In this document: positions 25,830 through 34,492 of the stretch, in pieces
Position numbering within the stretch: the stretch's first letter is position 1
Layout: every line of letters starts with the position of its first letter
Assembly (NCBI RefSeq): GCF_002294725.1
Contig: NZ_NSFT01000016.1
Location: 35,231-99,230 of the forward strand
Direction of reading: 5' to 3'
Source: Mesorhizobium sp. WSM4313
GTDB taxonomy: Bacteria > Pseudomonadota > Alphaproteobacteria > Rhizobiales > Rhizobiaceae
Length of the DNA: 64,000 nt
Notes under the pieces: generated by a model
Database searches by the model: none
What the model was told of the DNA's origin: nothing
What the model saw: the letters and a program-made list of their open reading frames with translations, nothing else
Position numbers and translations under genes: made by a program

Positions 25830-26864
25830 ATGGCCCGTGAAACGAAGACGATCGCAATAGCCGGCGCCGGCAGCATCGGCTGCTATGTCGGCGGCTGCCT
25901 GGCGCTCGCCGGACGCAAGGTCGTCTTCCTCGGCCGCGGCCGTGTCGTCGCGGCCATGCGCGAAAGCGGGCTGCGCGTCAGCGATCTTGACGGCCGCGAA
26001 CGCCGCATCGAAGCGCAAGCGATTTCGGCCTCCGACGATCCGGCGGCAGCGCTCCCCAATGCGGATGTCATCCTGGTGACGGTGAAGAGCGGCGCGACCG
26101 GGGAGATGGCCGGGCTGGTCGCCGCCCACGGACGCCCTGATGCCGTGGTGGTCAGCCTGCAGAACGGCGTCGACAATACGGACAGGCTGCGCGCCGCGCT
26201 TCCTGGACAGCGTGTGCTGACCGGCATGGTGATGTTCAACGTCGTCCTGTCGCCCGATGGCGAGGCGCCGTTGCGTGCGCACCGCGCCAGCCAGGGCGAG
26301 GTGATGATCGACGACGGCGTCGACGGCCTTGTCGATCTGCTCGACGTCGATGGGCTTGCCGTCGAAGCGCGAGCCGACATGAAAGCGGTGCAGTGGAGCA
26401 AATTGCTGATGAACCTCAACAATGCCCTCGTCGCGCTTTCCGACCTGCCGCTGGCGAAGCAATTGGCCGACCGAAGCTGGCGCGTCATCCTGGCCGGCCA
26501 GATCGACGAAGCGCTCGCCGCTATGCGAGCGGCGGGCATAGCGCCTGCGCGCATCACCGGCCTGCCGCCATCGCTGCTGCCGAAAGTGCTGCGGCTGCCC
26601 GACTGGCTGTTCGGGCTTCTGGCGCGTCGCATGCTTGCGATCGACCCTCAAGCGCGCTCGTCGATGTGGGACGACCTGAAACACGGCCGCCCGACCGAGA
26701 TCGACGAATTGCAAGGCGCGATTATTCGCCTGGCCAGGCAAACAGGCATCCCGACACCGATCAACGAACGCATCAGCGCGCTGGTGCGTCAGGCGGAAGC
26801 GGAAAAGCGCGGTCCGCCCGGGCTCGGGGCGGAAGCGGTCGGCGGCGGTCGTCGATCAGCGTGA
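25830..26864 (+). CDS. panE: 2-dehydropantoate 2-reductase
   Basis: A 344-residue NADPH-dependent ketopantoate reductase of the pantothenate pathway, or a close paralogue. The Rossmann motif GAGSIGCYVGG is at residues 10-20; the catalytic-region sequences VTVKSGATGEMAG, SLQNGVDNTDRL and WSKLLMNLNNAL (catalytic Lys) follow, and SSMWDDLKHGRPTEIDELQG near 280 carries the Ser and Glu of the active site. The ATG at 25830 was chosen over upstream open frame. Its 3' end overlaps the convergent membrane-protein gene by 92 bp. Confidence 0.9.
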   Translation: MARETKTIAIAGAGSIGCYVGGCLALAGRKVVFLGRGRVVAAMRESGLRVSDLDGRERRIEAQAISASDDPAAALPNADVILVTVKSGATGEMAGLVAAHGRPDAVVVSLQNGVDNTDRLRAALPGQRVLTGMVMFNVVLSPDGEAPLRAHRASQGEVMIDDGVDGLVDLLDVDGLAVEARADMKAVQWSKLLMNLNNALVALSDLPLAKQLADRSWRVILAGQIDEALAAMRAAGIAPARITGLPPSLLPKVLRLPDWLFGLLARRMLAIDPQARSSMWDDLKHGRPTEIDELQGAIIRLARQTGIPTPINERISALVRQAEAEKRGPPGLGAEAVGGGRRSA

Positions 26865-27540
26865 TCTTCTGCCAGATCTTGCGCGACAGGTTGGAGCTCA
26901 GATTCTCGATATCGTTGACGGCATTGACGACGACATCGTCATTGACCGATTGCGCGAACAGCGCCGCGACCTTGCCGGCGATCGACAGCATTTCGGAGCA
27001 ATAGTCGAGATAGCGCGCCAGGTCGGCCGCATCGGTGATGCGGGCGGGCGAGTGCGAGGTTGGCTTGAAATCGGCCGACAAGGTTGCCGGATCCTTGGTC
27101 AATTGATGCATGTCGATGACATGGATCAGCGAGCGCAGCCCGTGCAGCTGCCGGAAAACCTTCTTGCGCTTGATCCGCTCCTCGGTGCGGATCAGCGCCA
27201 GCAGCCCGATCACTGCCAGGATGACCGTGTTGATCGTCGCCTCGATGCCTTGCATCGACTGCACGGCATCGTCGGCGCCCGAAATGCGGTCGAGCGGCAG
27301 GATGGTGCCGACGAACAGGAACATCGCCACGCCGGCGACGAAGGCCGCGACGATAACGCCGCGCAGCCACCAGATCGGCGCTTCCAGTTCCTTGGCGGCC
27401 TTGGCGAGGTCTCGCGACAGCGACACCAGTTCGGCGGCAACGGCGCGCAGGCCCCTTTCCGGGAAACGCTCCGCGACCCGCTCCTCCAGCCTTTGAGCGG
27501 TCTCGATGATCCGCACCGGGTCGAGCGTGCGATAGCGCAT
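26773..27540 (-). CDS. Membrane protein with two central spans, unknown function
   Basis: A 255-residue protein with two hydrophobic segments (IWWLRGVIVAAFVAGVAMFL near residue 55 and TVILAVIGLLALI near 108) between helical soluble domains. The C-terminal part holds DLARYLDYCSEMLSIAGKVA and VNAVNDIENLSSNLSRKIW. It lies in the dapD region on the same strand as a DUF805 gene 6 bp upstream, so it is probably the distal gene of a dapD-DUF805 unit. The last 30 codons overlap panE on the other strand and the tail is Arg/Pro-rich, so the true stop region carries two codes. Confidence 0.72.
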   Translation of the reverse strand: MRYRTLDPVRIIETAQRLEERVAERFPERGLRAVAAELVSLSRDLAKAAKELEAPIWWLRGVIVAAFVAGVAMFLFVGTILPLDRISGADDAVQSMQGIEATINTVILAVIGLLALIRTEERIKRKKVFRQLHGLRSLIHVIDMHQLTKDPATLSADFKPTSHSPARITDAADLARYLDYCSEMLSIAGKVAALFAQSVNDDVVVNAVNDIENLSSNLSRKIWQKITLIDDRRRPLPPRARADRAFPLPPDAPAR

Positions 27541-27546
27541 GCGACC

Positions 27547-27918
27547 TCAGCTATCGCCCGGTGCGTTGGTGCGCCTGCCGTAGCGGTTCGGTCCGGGATC
27601 GCTGCGGAAACAGGAAAGGATGATGAGCAGGATGGGACCGATGATGAGCGAGATCAGTGCAAAATAGGTCGGCTTGCCGAAATCATGAAAGCGCTTCGCC
27701 GTCACCGCGAAGGTGGCCCAGGCCGAGATCAGCAACACGCCCCAGCATATCATGGCCCAGTTCTGGCTGGCGGTCGTGTTCAGCTCCACCCGCGCGAACT
27801 GATAGAACGGGAAAAACTGGACAAGGACCAGCAAAATCCCGGCCAGCGCATAGGCGACCGGGCTCAGCCGCCCCGAAAGGCTGAAGAACAGCCAGAGGAA
27901 TTGCGATCGTTCAGCCAA
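27547..27918 (-). CDS. DUF805-family membrane protein
   Basis: A 123-residue integral membrane protein of the DUF805 family: four hydrophobic spans, the signature KRFHDFGKPTYF near residue 77 and the polar tail DPGPNRYGRRTNAPGDS. The function is unknown. It starts 24 bp after the dapD stop and is followed at 6 bp by a further membrane protein, so all three are likely one transcript. Confidence 0.88.
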   Translation of the reverse strand: MAERSQFLWLFFSLSGRLSPVAYALAGILLVLVQFFPFYQFARVELNTTASQNWAMICWGVLLISAWATFAVTAKRFHDFGKPTYFALISLIIGPILLIILSCFRSDPGPNRYGRRTNAPGDS

Positions 27919-27942
27919 TGGCGTCCGCTCCGTCGTGGAGGA

Positions 27943-28797
27943 TCAATCGCGCAGCAATTCGTTGATCGAGGTCTTCGACCGGGTCTTGGCGTCGACGCGC
28001 TTGACGATGACGGCGCAGTAGAGGCTCGGGCCCGGCTCGCCATTGGGCAGCGGCTTGCCGGGCAGCGATCCGGCGACGACCACAGAGTTCGGCGGCACCT
28101 CGCCGTAAAAGACCTCGCCGGTGGCGCGGTCGACGATCTTGGTCGACTGGCCGATGAACACGCCCATGCCGAGCACCGAGCCTTCGCGCACGATGCAGCC
28201 TTCGACCACTTCGGAGCGCGCGCCGATAAAGCAATTGTCCTCGATGATGGTCGGGCCGGCCTGCATCGGCTCCAGCACGCCGCCGATGCCGACGCCGCCG
28301 GAAAGATGCACGTTCTTGCCGATCTGGGCGCAGGAGCCGACCGAAGCCCAGGTGTCGACCATCGTGCCGGTGTCGACATAGGCCCCGACATTGACGAAGG
28401 ACGGCATCAGCACGGCGCCCGGCGCGACATAGGCCGACCGGCGCACGATCGAGGACGGCACGGCGCGGAAGCCTGCCTTCTCGAAGTCGACGGCGCTCCA
28501 GCCGTCGAACTTGGACGGCACCTTGTCCCACCACACGGCTTGGCCGGGACCGCCCTTGATGATCTCCATCGGGTTCAGCCGGAAGGAGAGCAGCACCGCC
28601 TTCTTCAGCCACTGGTTGACGTGCCACTTGCCGTCGTCCTGCCGTTCGGCGACGCGGGCGACACCGCGGTCGAGCAGGTCGAGCGCCGACTGGATGGCGT
28701 CGCGCGTCTCGCCGCGCGTCGCGGTCGAAATCGTGTCGCGCTCCTCGAAGGCCTTCTCGATGGTCCTTTCGAGGCTCGCCAGATCGGGCTTCGACAT
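27943..28797 (-). CDS. dapD: 2,3,4,5-tetrahydropyridine-2,6-dicarboxylate N-succinyltransferase
   Basis: A 284-residue hexapeptide-repeat enzyme that succinylates tetrahydrodipicolinate in the diaminopimelate/lysine pathway, forming the precursor later used by DapE. The N-terminal helical domain (LASLERTIEKAFEERDTIS) precedes the left-handed beta-helix with RRSAYVAPGAVLMPSFVNVG, GTMVDTWASVGSCAQIGKNV and GACIGSS-like turns. The length agrees with the family. The gene is the first of a minus-strand unit and is divergent from the LOG-family gene. Confidence 0.96.
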   Translation of the reverse strand: MSKPDLASLERTIEKAFEERDTISTATRGETRDAIQSALDLLDRGVARVAERQDDGKWHVNQWLKKAVLLSFRLNPMEIIKGGPGQAVWWDKVPSKFDGWSAVDFEKAGFRAVPSSIVRRSAYVAPGAVLMPSFVNVGAYVDTGTMVDTWASVGSCAQIGKNVHLSGGVGIGGVLEPMQAGPTIIEDNCFIGARSEVVEGCIVREGSVLGMGVFIGQSTKIVDRATGEVFYGEVPPNSVVVAGSLPGKPLPNGEPGPSLYCAVIVKRVDAKTRSKTSINELLRD

Positions 28798-28932
28798 GAT
28801 TTCGCTCCATTACCAAGCTGTTAAGGGGCCACGCCTTAACCTGTTTAAAAGTCGCGCGGACCCTATGTTAAGGCTCAATGGGGGTCAATCGCGCCTGCGG
28901 CACGGGACGGCGCAAGTGAAGGAATTGGACGG

Positions 28933-29781
28933 GTGGATTCGATGACTCCCATGGAAAAGGCAGGGTGGACGCCGCTGCCGCATTCGGACGAGGATCTGGA
29001 GCGCTCGAAAGGCGTGCCGGATACCCCGCAAACACGTGCCGAGACCTACCGGCTGGCCTGGAACGATCCCGAGTTCATGACGCGTCGCGAATTGCGCGCC
29101 GTGCGGCTGCAGCTCGAGCTTCTGAAGCCGGAAATGATCTTGGCCGAACGCGGCATTCATTCGACCGTCATCCTGTTCGGCGGCGCCCGCCTGCCGGAAC
29201 CCGGCGGCGAGGCCTGGGCGGCCAAGAACGAGACGCAGAAGAAGAACCTCGAGGCGAACAGCAAATATTACGAAGAAGCGCGCAGATTCGCGCGTCTGTG
29301 CTCGCAGCAGTCGGCCACCTCCTATTATCGTGAATATGTCGTCGTCACCGGCGGCGGGCCCGGCGTCATGGAAGCCGGCAACCGCGGCGCCGACGATGTC
29401 GGCGCGCCGTCGATCGGCTTGAACATCGTGTTGCCGCACGAGCAGGCGCCCAACGCCTATGTCACGCCGGAGCTCTGCTTCAACTTCCACTATTTCGCCG
29501 TCCGCAAGATGCATTTCGTCATGCGCGCCAAGGCGGTCGCGGTGTTTCCGGGCGGCTTCGGCACGATGGACGAGTTCTTCGAGACGCTGACGCTCATCCA
29601 GACGGGACGAATGGAGCGCGTCCCGGTCATCCTGTTCGGCAAGGCGTTCTGGCAAAGGGCGATCGATCTCGATTTCCTCGCCGAGCAGGGCACGATCTCG
29701 CCCGGTGACCAGGACATCATCGATTTCGTCGACACGGCCGAAGAGGCCTGGGAGATCATCCGCCGCTTCTACAAGCTTTAA
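28933..29781 (+). CDS. LOG-family protein (TIGR00730)
   Basis: A 282-residue Rossmann-like protein of the lysine-decarboxylase/LOG superfamily. The nucleotide-binding motif appears as VVTGGGPGVMEAGNRGA near residue 138 and the catalytic motif as PGGFGTMDEFFE near 204. LOG proteins release cytokinin bases from nucleotides, while many bacterial relatives hydrolyse AMP or related nucleotides; this longer form has an N-terminal extension of about 70 residues and its substrate is open. The GTG at 28933 has GAAGGA at 10 bp; ATGs at 28942 and 28951 are near alternatives. Confidence 0.87.
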   Translation: MDSMTPMEKAGWTPLPHSDEDLERSKGVPDTPQTRAETYRLAWNDPEFMTRRELRAVRLQLELLKPEMILAERGIHSTVILFGGARLPEPGGEAWAAKNETQKKNLEANSKYYEEARRFARLCSQQSATSYYREYVVVTGGGPGVMEAGNRGADDVGAPSIGLNIVLPHEQAPNAYVTPELCFNFHYFAVRKMHFVMRAKAVAVFPGGFGTMDEFFETLTLIQTGRMERVPVILFGKAFWQRAIDLDFLAEQGTISPGDQDIIDFVDTAEEAWEIIRRFYKL

Positions 29782-29810
29782 GGGCGGGAAGACAAACCTG
29801 CCCGGTCTGC

Positions 29811-30467
29811 CTACGCCGGCAGCTCGACCAGCCAGCCGTTCGAGTGCGCGAAACGCACGATGGCCGCCCGTGAGTGCAGCGCGAGCTTCTCGGTTGCCCT
29901 GGTGCGGTAGGTCTCGATCGTCTTTATGCTGAGATTGAGCCTGGATGAGATTTCCTTGTTGCTGTAGCCGAGCGCCACCAGCTGGATGACCGACCGTTCC
30001 CGTTCGCTGAGATTGCCGGGATCGCCCTGGGTGGTGCCGCGCGGGCTCAATATACGCGCGGCGAGCGCCGGATCGACATAGTTGTCGCCGGCCAATACGC
30101 AGCGGATGGCCTGCAGCAGGTCCGTCGCCGTCGACCGCTTGACCACGAAGCCGCGGCCGCCGGCCGCAAGCACCTGGCGCAGGCAGCCTGGGTCCTCATG
30201 CGCCGTCAGCGCTATGCAGCTGACCTCGGGAAAGCGTTCGCCAAGCCGTTCGATCAGCGTGACCCCGTTGACGCCCGGAAGCGATATGTCGACCACGGCG
30301 ACATCGGGTAGCGTCTTGCCGATCCCTTCAAGGGCATCCTCGGCATTTCCGGCCAGTCCGACGATCGTCAGATCGTCCTGGCTGTCGATCATCGCGCCGA
30401 CTCCCGACAGGATGATCGGATGGTCATCGACCACGAATATGCGCCTGCAGCACACCTTAACCTCCAT
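29811..30467 (-). CDS. NarL/FixJ-type two-component response regulator
   Basis: A 218-residue DNA-binding regulator. The receiver domain has VVDDHPIILSG near residue 11, the phosphorylation Asp in VAVVDISLPGVNG near 55 and the Lys in GFVVKRST. The C-terminal LuxR-type helix-turn-helix reads LSERERSVIQLVALGYSNKEISSRL. The frame is open 42 codons further upstream, but MEVKVCCRRIFVVDDHP fits a normal start. It lies beside a histidine kinase on the same strand, 258 bp apart, which is probably its partner. Confidence 0.9.
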   Translation of the reverse strand: MEVKVCCRRIFVVDDHPIILSGVGAMIDSQDDLTIVGLAGNAEDALEGIGKTLPDVAVVDISLPGVNGVTLIERLGERFPEVSCIALTAHEDPGCLRQVLAAGGRGFVVKRSTATDLLQAIRCVLAGDNYVDPALAARILSPRGTTQGDPGNLSERERSVIQLVALGYSNKEISSRLNLSIKTIETYRTRATEKLALHSRAAIVRFAHSNGWLVELPA

Positions 30468-30725
30468 CAGTCTGCCAAAGGCCCTGTCACGCGGAAAGGG
30501 TCCTCTTGTCCTTGATGGTCTAGGCAACTGGCCCGCCTGGCGCGGGACGCCCGTCTGTTCTGGCGGCCTGAACGGCCGCAACGGGTAAGCCATCCCCCGC
30601 CTAACCCAATGAAGCCGGACTGTAAGCCACCGCTAATGTCCGGGATGTGCAGCGCTTCACGTAACCCCACCTGACGCCAAGATGCCGTTTCAAACTTGTT
30701 CGCGTCTTGTCGGCCGGACCGTCGA

Positions 30726-31520
30726 TCAGCCGGCCAGAGGCACATCGGCGTAAATGGTGGTCCCCTTGCCCCTGGCGGTTTCAACCGACAATTTGCCACC
30801 GACCAGCGCCAGCCGCTCCCTCATTCCGGCAAGGCCCAAATGGCCCGGACCCGGTTCGGCGCTGGCGTCGAAGCCGCGGCCGTCATCCTCGATCGTCAGG
30901 CGTATCCGATCGTCCTGGATGTGCGCCGTGACGCTTACGCGGCTCGGCGCGGCATGCTTGCCGATATTGGTGAGCGCTTCCTGCGCAACGCGGTACAAAG
31001 TGAGCGCGATCTCGGCAGGCGGCGGGCTCGACAGGGCTTCAAGATCCATCTCGCATGCAATGCCAAGTTGACCGCAAAGCATGGTGGCCAGGTCCTCGAC
31101 CGAAGCTCTGAGGCCTTGGCGATCGAGGTCTGCGGGTCGCAGGCTCCAGGCGGCGTCATGCACCCTGGCGCTCAGCTGGTCGATAAGCATCGCGGCGCGC
31201 TCGAGGCGGGCGTCCATCTCCGGCGAGCCGGCGCGAACGATGTGCAATTCGAGCGCGACGCTGGCGAGCAGCTGGCCAAGATCGTCATGCAGCTCGCGCG
31301 ACAGGCGCAGGCGCTGCTCTTCCTGCACGGCAACCAGATGCCGCGCCAGACCACGGCGCTTTCCCGAGCTTTCACCTTTGCCGGTGTCGATGCCACCCTC
31401 CACCGTCAACGCTGCGCCCGCGAGAAGAGGCGCAAGGGTTGATGCTGTGCGCAATATACACCCGGCATACGCCTTTATGCCTGTCAGTTTTTTCCTGATT
31501 GCTTCAACTTTTCCTGACAC
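30726..31520 (-). CDS. NarL-type sensor histidine kinase without a visible sensor domain
   Basis: A 264-residue kinase. The HisKA_3 dimerisation region carries the phospho-His in QEEQRLRLSRELHDDLGQ near residue 66, and the HATPase domain has ALTNIGKHA near 185 (N box) and IEDDGRGFD followed by GHLGLAGMRER. Only about 60 residues precede the H box, with no clear membrane span or PAS domain; either it senses through a partner or the start is elsewhere. The GTG at 31520 is the best start found. It is divergent from the first Asn/Gly-repeat gene, with a 135-bp gap. Confidence 0.83.
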   Translation of the reverse strand: MSGKVEAIRKKLTGIKAYAGCILRTASTLAPLLAGAALTVEGGIDTGKGESSGKRRGLARHLVAVQEEQRLRLSRELHDDLGQLLASVALELHIVRAGSPEMDARLERAAMLIDQLSARVHDAAWSLRPADLDRQGLRASVEDLATMLCGQLGIACEMDLEALSSPPPAEIALTLYRVAQEALTNIGKHAAPSRVSVTAHIQDDRIRLTIEDDGRGFDASAEPGPGHLGLAGMRERLALVGGKLSVETARGKGTTIYADVPLAG

Positions 31521-31655
31521 GGGGTCAGCAGAAAAACCGGCGGCACCTGCCGATCAGCCCGAATTCATGGGCGCTATTTCCGCGTGCATCCTTAGGGCGT
31601 CCTCCCGGTCACCTTGAACTGGCCGGGAAGTTCAACACCAACCAAGGAGAACGTC

Positions 31656-32072
31656 ATGAGAAAGATCATCCTGGCCGCGGCCGTGCTGTCGGCTCTGACC
31701 GGTTCGGCATCCGCATTTTCGGTCGGTAGCGGCAACGGCAACGGCAACGGCAATGTCGGCGTCGGCAACGGCAATGGCAACGGCAACGCCAACACCGGCG
31801 CCTTCAACGGCAACTTCAACGGCAATGGCAATTTCGGCTTCGGCAACGGCAATGGGAACGGGAACGCCAATATGGGCGCCTTCAACGGCAACTATAACGG
31901 CAACCTCAATGCCGGCGCCGCCAACGGCAACGGCAACGGCAACGGCAATTTCGGCCTCGGCAACGGCAACCTGAACGGCAACGGGAACTGGGGCATCGGA
32001 AACGGAAGCGCCAACGGCAACGGCAACGCCGGTGTCGGCAACGGCAACGGAAACGGCAACGGGAACCACTAG
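31656..32072 (+). CDS. Secreted Asn/Gly-repeat protein 1
   Basis: A 138-residue protein with a classic signal peptide (MRKIILAAAVLSALTGSASA) and a mature part built only of Asn-Gly dipeptides broken by NxGxF/GVG/GLG steps, for example GNGNGNANTGAFNGNFNGN. Unit lengths of about 12-14 residues repeat eight to nine times. It contains no Cys, no charged residues in the repeat and almost no polar residue other than Asn. AAGGAGA lies 6 bp before the ATG. The repeats recall the Asn-Gly pentapeptide class (see findings); a surface fibre or matrix protein is inferred only. Confidence 0.72.
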   Translation: MRKIILAAAVLSALTGSASAFSVGSGNGNGNGNVGVGNGNGNGNANTGAFNGNFNGNGNFGFGNGNGNGNANMGAFNGNYNGNLNAGAANGNGNGNGNFGLGNGNLNGNGNWGIGNGSANGNGNAGVGNGNGNGNGNH

Positions 32073-32086
32073 TCCCGCCCAACCGC

Positions 32087-32120
32087 CAGCGTCGCCAAGC
32101 TTCAGCTTGGAAAGACGCTG
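32087..32120. other. Two-tier hairpin between repeat-protein genes 1 and 2
   Basis: CAGCGTC-G-CCAAGCT-TC-AGCTTGG-AAA-GACGCTG: an inner 7-bp stem and an outer 7-bp stem separated by an asymmetric bulge. It follows the stop of gene 1 by 14 bp. No T-run follows, so it may be a processing or stabilising element that sets different amounts of proteins 1 and 2. Confidence 0.45.
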
Positions 32121-32263
32121 ATGGCTCTGGGACCGTCGAGCCAAGCGCCCGTCCCCCGCGCAAGGCTACCGCGACATATCGCCGGCGGTCCCAGTCCTTT
32201 TCGCCCAATCCTTTTTGCAACAGATCCCAATTTCAAAAGCTAAGCCATGGAAGGAGTTCGCAG

Positions 32264-32716
32264 ATGAAACGCTACGTCATACCGGCGCTATGCCTGGGGT
32301 TGTTGAGCGCAACCGCGGCGAAGGCGGACACCACGACCGGCAGTCAGGCCTTCGGCATGTCGGCCGTCCAGGGAGCGGTCGGCAAATACGGCCAATCCAT
32401 CGGCGCGAACGTCAGGGGCATGAACCCGCTCGGCAATTTCGGCGGCAATGTCGGCTACAAGAACAGCGGTACGGGCAATGTCGGCGCCTTCAACAGCGGC
32501 ACCGGCAATGTCGGCGCTTTCAACGGCAACAACAACACCTCGCCGACAAGCGGCAACGGCAACATTGGCGCCTTCAACGGCAACTCCAACACCGGCCAAT
32601 ACAACGGCAACAGCAACATCGGTGCCGGCAATGGCAACTTCAACGGCGGCAACTTCAACGGAAACGGCAATGTCGGCGCCTTCAACGGCAACTCCAACGG
32701 CCGGGGAAACCGCTGA
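32264..32716 (+). CDS. Secreted Asn/Gly-repeat protein 2 (5-residue periodicity)
   Basis: A 150-residue protein with a signal peptide (MKRYVIPALCLGLLSATAAKA), a spacer of about 40 residues (FGMSAVQGAVGKYGQSIGANV) and a repeat zone in which Asn recurs every fifth residue: GNVGA-FNSGT-GNVGA-FNGNN. This is the pattern of Asn-type pentapeptide repeats such as the mycobacterial MPTR class, which predict a right-handed beta-helix. AAGGAG lies 8 bp upstream. Its stop overlaps the start of protein 3 (TGATG), so the two are translationally coupled. Confidence 0.75.
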   Translation: MKRYVIPALCLGLLSATAAKADTTTGSQAFGMSAVQGAVGKYGQSIGANVRGMNPLGNFGGNVGYKNSGTGNVGAFNSGTGNVGAFNGNNNTSPTSGNGNIGAFNGNSNTGQYNGNSNIGAGNGNFNGGNFNGNGNVGAFNGNSNGRGNR

Positions 32717-33177
32717 TGACCGGCTTGAGCACATCCACCCGGCCTAGCAGGCGCCGGGTGGCGGCGAGGCTGCTTGACGGCAACGGCCTCGCGCTGGGCA
32801 CGCTGCTTGCCGCGTTCCTGGCCGCCGACGCCTCGACCCTGGTCAGGATTGCCGAGCTTCCAATCGGGGCCAGTGTCGCCAACGGTCTTGGCGATACCGG
32901 AAATTTCAACGGCAACGGAAACTCCGGCAACTTCAACGGCAATGGCAACAGCGGCAATTTCAACGGCAGCGGCAATGCCGGAAGTTTCAGCGGCAACTTC
33001 AATGGCGGCAGCTTCAACGGCAACGCCAATTGCGGCAATGGCCATGGCAACGGCTATGCGTCGGACGGCAATGGCAACGGCAAGGGCGCCGGCGGTGCTC
33101 CGGCCTGGTGCCGGTATCTGAAGGACTTGAATGGCCGGCTGGGACTGCCGCCCGGCACGATTCCGGACTTCGACTAG
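32716..33177 (+). CDS. Asn/Gly-repeat protein 3, coupled to protein 2
   Basis: A 153-residue protein starting MTGLSTSTRPSRRRVAARLL, with a hydrophobic segment ALGTLLAAFLAADAS near residue 26 that could be a signal-anchor. The repeat zone has 9-residue units (GNFNGNGNS, GNFNGNGNS, GNFNGSGNA, then decayed). The tail breaks the pattern: NCGNGHGN and a compact end APAWCRYLKDLNGRL, so two Cys residues could form a disulphide. The ATG at 32716 overlaps the previous stop; the longer open frame upstream is a shadow of gene 2. Confidence 0.7.
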   Translation: MTGLSTSTRPSRRRVAARLLDGNGLALGTLLAAFLAADASTLVRIAELPIGASVANGLGDTGNFNGNGNSGNFNGNGNSGNFNGSGNAGSFSGNFNGGSFNGNANCGNGHGNGYASDGNGNGKGAGGAPAWCRYLKDLNGRLGLPPGTIPDFD

Positions 33178-33308
33178 AGCAATTCCGGGAAAAGTGCGCA
33201 GCAGCTTTCCATCAGCAACTGCGTAGAAACAAAGAGCAGGTCGGTCCTATCAAACGCCGAACCGTTCTAGGATATGCGGGTCGGGATCGCGCGCTTCGCC
33301 CCCTCAAA

Positions 33309-34391
33309 CTAGGGCCGATGGCGGTTTCGCCGCAGCTCGTCCGGCGTCGCGTCAAAGGCTTGCCGAAAGGAGCTGTAGAACGTCGTCAGATTGTGAAAGC
33401 CGCACGCAAACGCGATATCCGCGATGGTCCGGTGCCGCGAATCCGGGGCAAGCAGGATGCGTCGGCTCAGCGCGATCCTCGATCGCATCAGATGCTGGCT
33501 GAAGGTGATGCCGGTAGGCTCGAACAGCAGGTGAAGTTGCCGAACCGATATCGCCATCGCTCGGGCTACTTTGGTCGGGGTCAGGTCCGGTTCGGTCAGA
33601 CGCTGCGCGATGAGCTTCCTGGCCTCGACGAGACGCGCCGCTGCGAGGCCGCGCCGCGTCGCGACCTGCCTCTGATCGGTCCCCGCTCCGAGCGCCAGCG
33701 ACACGAGATCCTGTATGTGCATTCCGACCGCCTGGCGCACTTCAGGGGAGGTCATGGTCTGGTCGCCCAGCGCCGCGCAATAGCTCGCGAGCAGATGAAG
33801 AGCCTCTGACGGCGGAAATGGCCGGCCAAACATGTCCTCCAGCCCCCCGACCGCTGCGGATATCGTGTTGCGTGGAAGGCGGACGAACGAGGCATGCGTC
33901 AGCGTCGGGGTGTGCATGTAGCCGGCATCCGAATGGGAAAAAAGCACTCCCGCGCGGAAACCGACCAGCGTTTCGTCGCGGCCGAATTGCGAGACGAAGG
34001 CCAGTCCGTTTGCTCCTGTGTTCATCCCGAGGCAGACATCGTCACTGCCATCGACTACGATGCCGCCATACAATCCGGAACTTTGGGAGGCCGTGAGGGA
34101 AACCCCGGGAAATGTGCGCACCGTCATGGTCAAGGAAGGCGCATGGCCGGGTAGCGACTGGTAATTGATCTTGGCCATGTGAGGCCCGAACTGCTCTTGC
34201 AGAATCGCCAGGCGGTCCCGCGGGGGCAGTTCGTCGGTCGAGAACCGTATCGGTTCGGCGGTTCCTTCGCTCACATCCTTCACCCCAATTTTGGCGCAGT
34301 CATGAGTCGGCGCGTGAAAGGGTACAATTCGGGTTGGGACAATAAAATTCCGCTGCGGATTTTCAAAAGCGAATTCGCGGTGCTCTCGCAT
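33309..34391 (-). CDS. AraC-family transcriptional regulator
   Basis: A 360-residue regulator with a C-terminal double helix-turn-helix: VARAMAISVRQLHLLFEPTG near residue 274 and TIADIAFACGFHNLTTFYSSFR near 326, ending DATPDELRR. The N-terminal part (FSTDELPPRDRLAILQEQFG onwards) matches the AraC-binding-like domain seen in rhizobial AraC proteins. The start is uncertain: the ATG at 34391 has no good ribosome site, and a GTG at 34283 would give a shorter protein. It lies between the repeat proteins and the adhesin and could control either. Confidence 0.87.
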   Translation of the reverse strand: MREHREFAFENPQRNFIVPTRIVPFHAPTHDCAKIGVKDVSEGTAEPIRFSTDELPPRDRLAILQEQFGPHMAKINYQSLPGHAPSLTMTVRTFPGVSLTASQSSGLYGGIVVDGSDDVCLGMNTGANGLAFVSQFGRDETLVGFRAGVLFSHSDAGYMHTPTLTHASFVRLPRNTISAAVGGLEDMFGRPFPPSEALHLLASYCAALGDQTMTSPEVRQAVGMHIQDLVSLALGAGTDQRQVATRRGLAAARLVEARKLIAQRLTEPDLTPTKVARAMAISVRQLHLLFEPTGITFSQHLMRSRIALSRRILLAPDSRHRTIADIAFACGFHNLTTFYSSFRQAFDATPDELRRNRHRP

Positions 34392-34492
34392 AATTCATCG
34401 ATTTTGCGCTGAGCCGTATAAATCGCTGCGCCGAATTATGCGACGGCTTTGCAACCCTTCGCTACGCTCACCCCAAAGGCAATCATGGGGGC

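Noticed and set aside
31656..33177. Curli-type repeats or a CRISPR array
   Set aside because: The DNA repeats are short, contiguous and in frame with signal peptides, without unique spacers, so it is not CRISPR. The residues lack the SxxxxxQxGxxNxxxxxQ curlin pattern.
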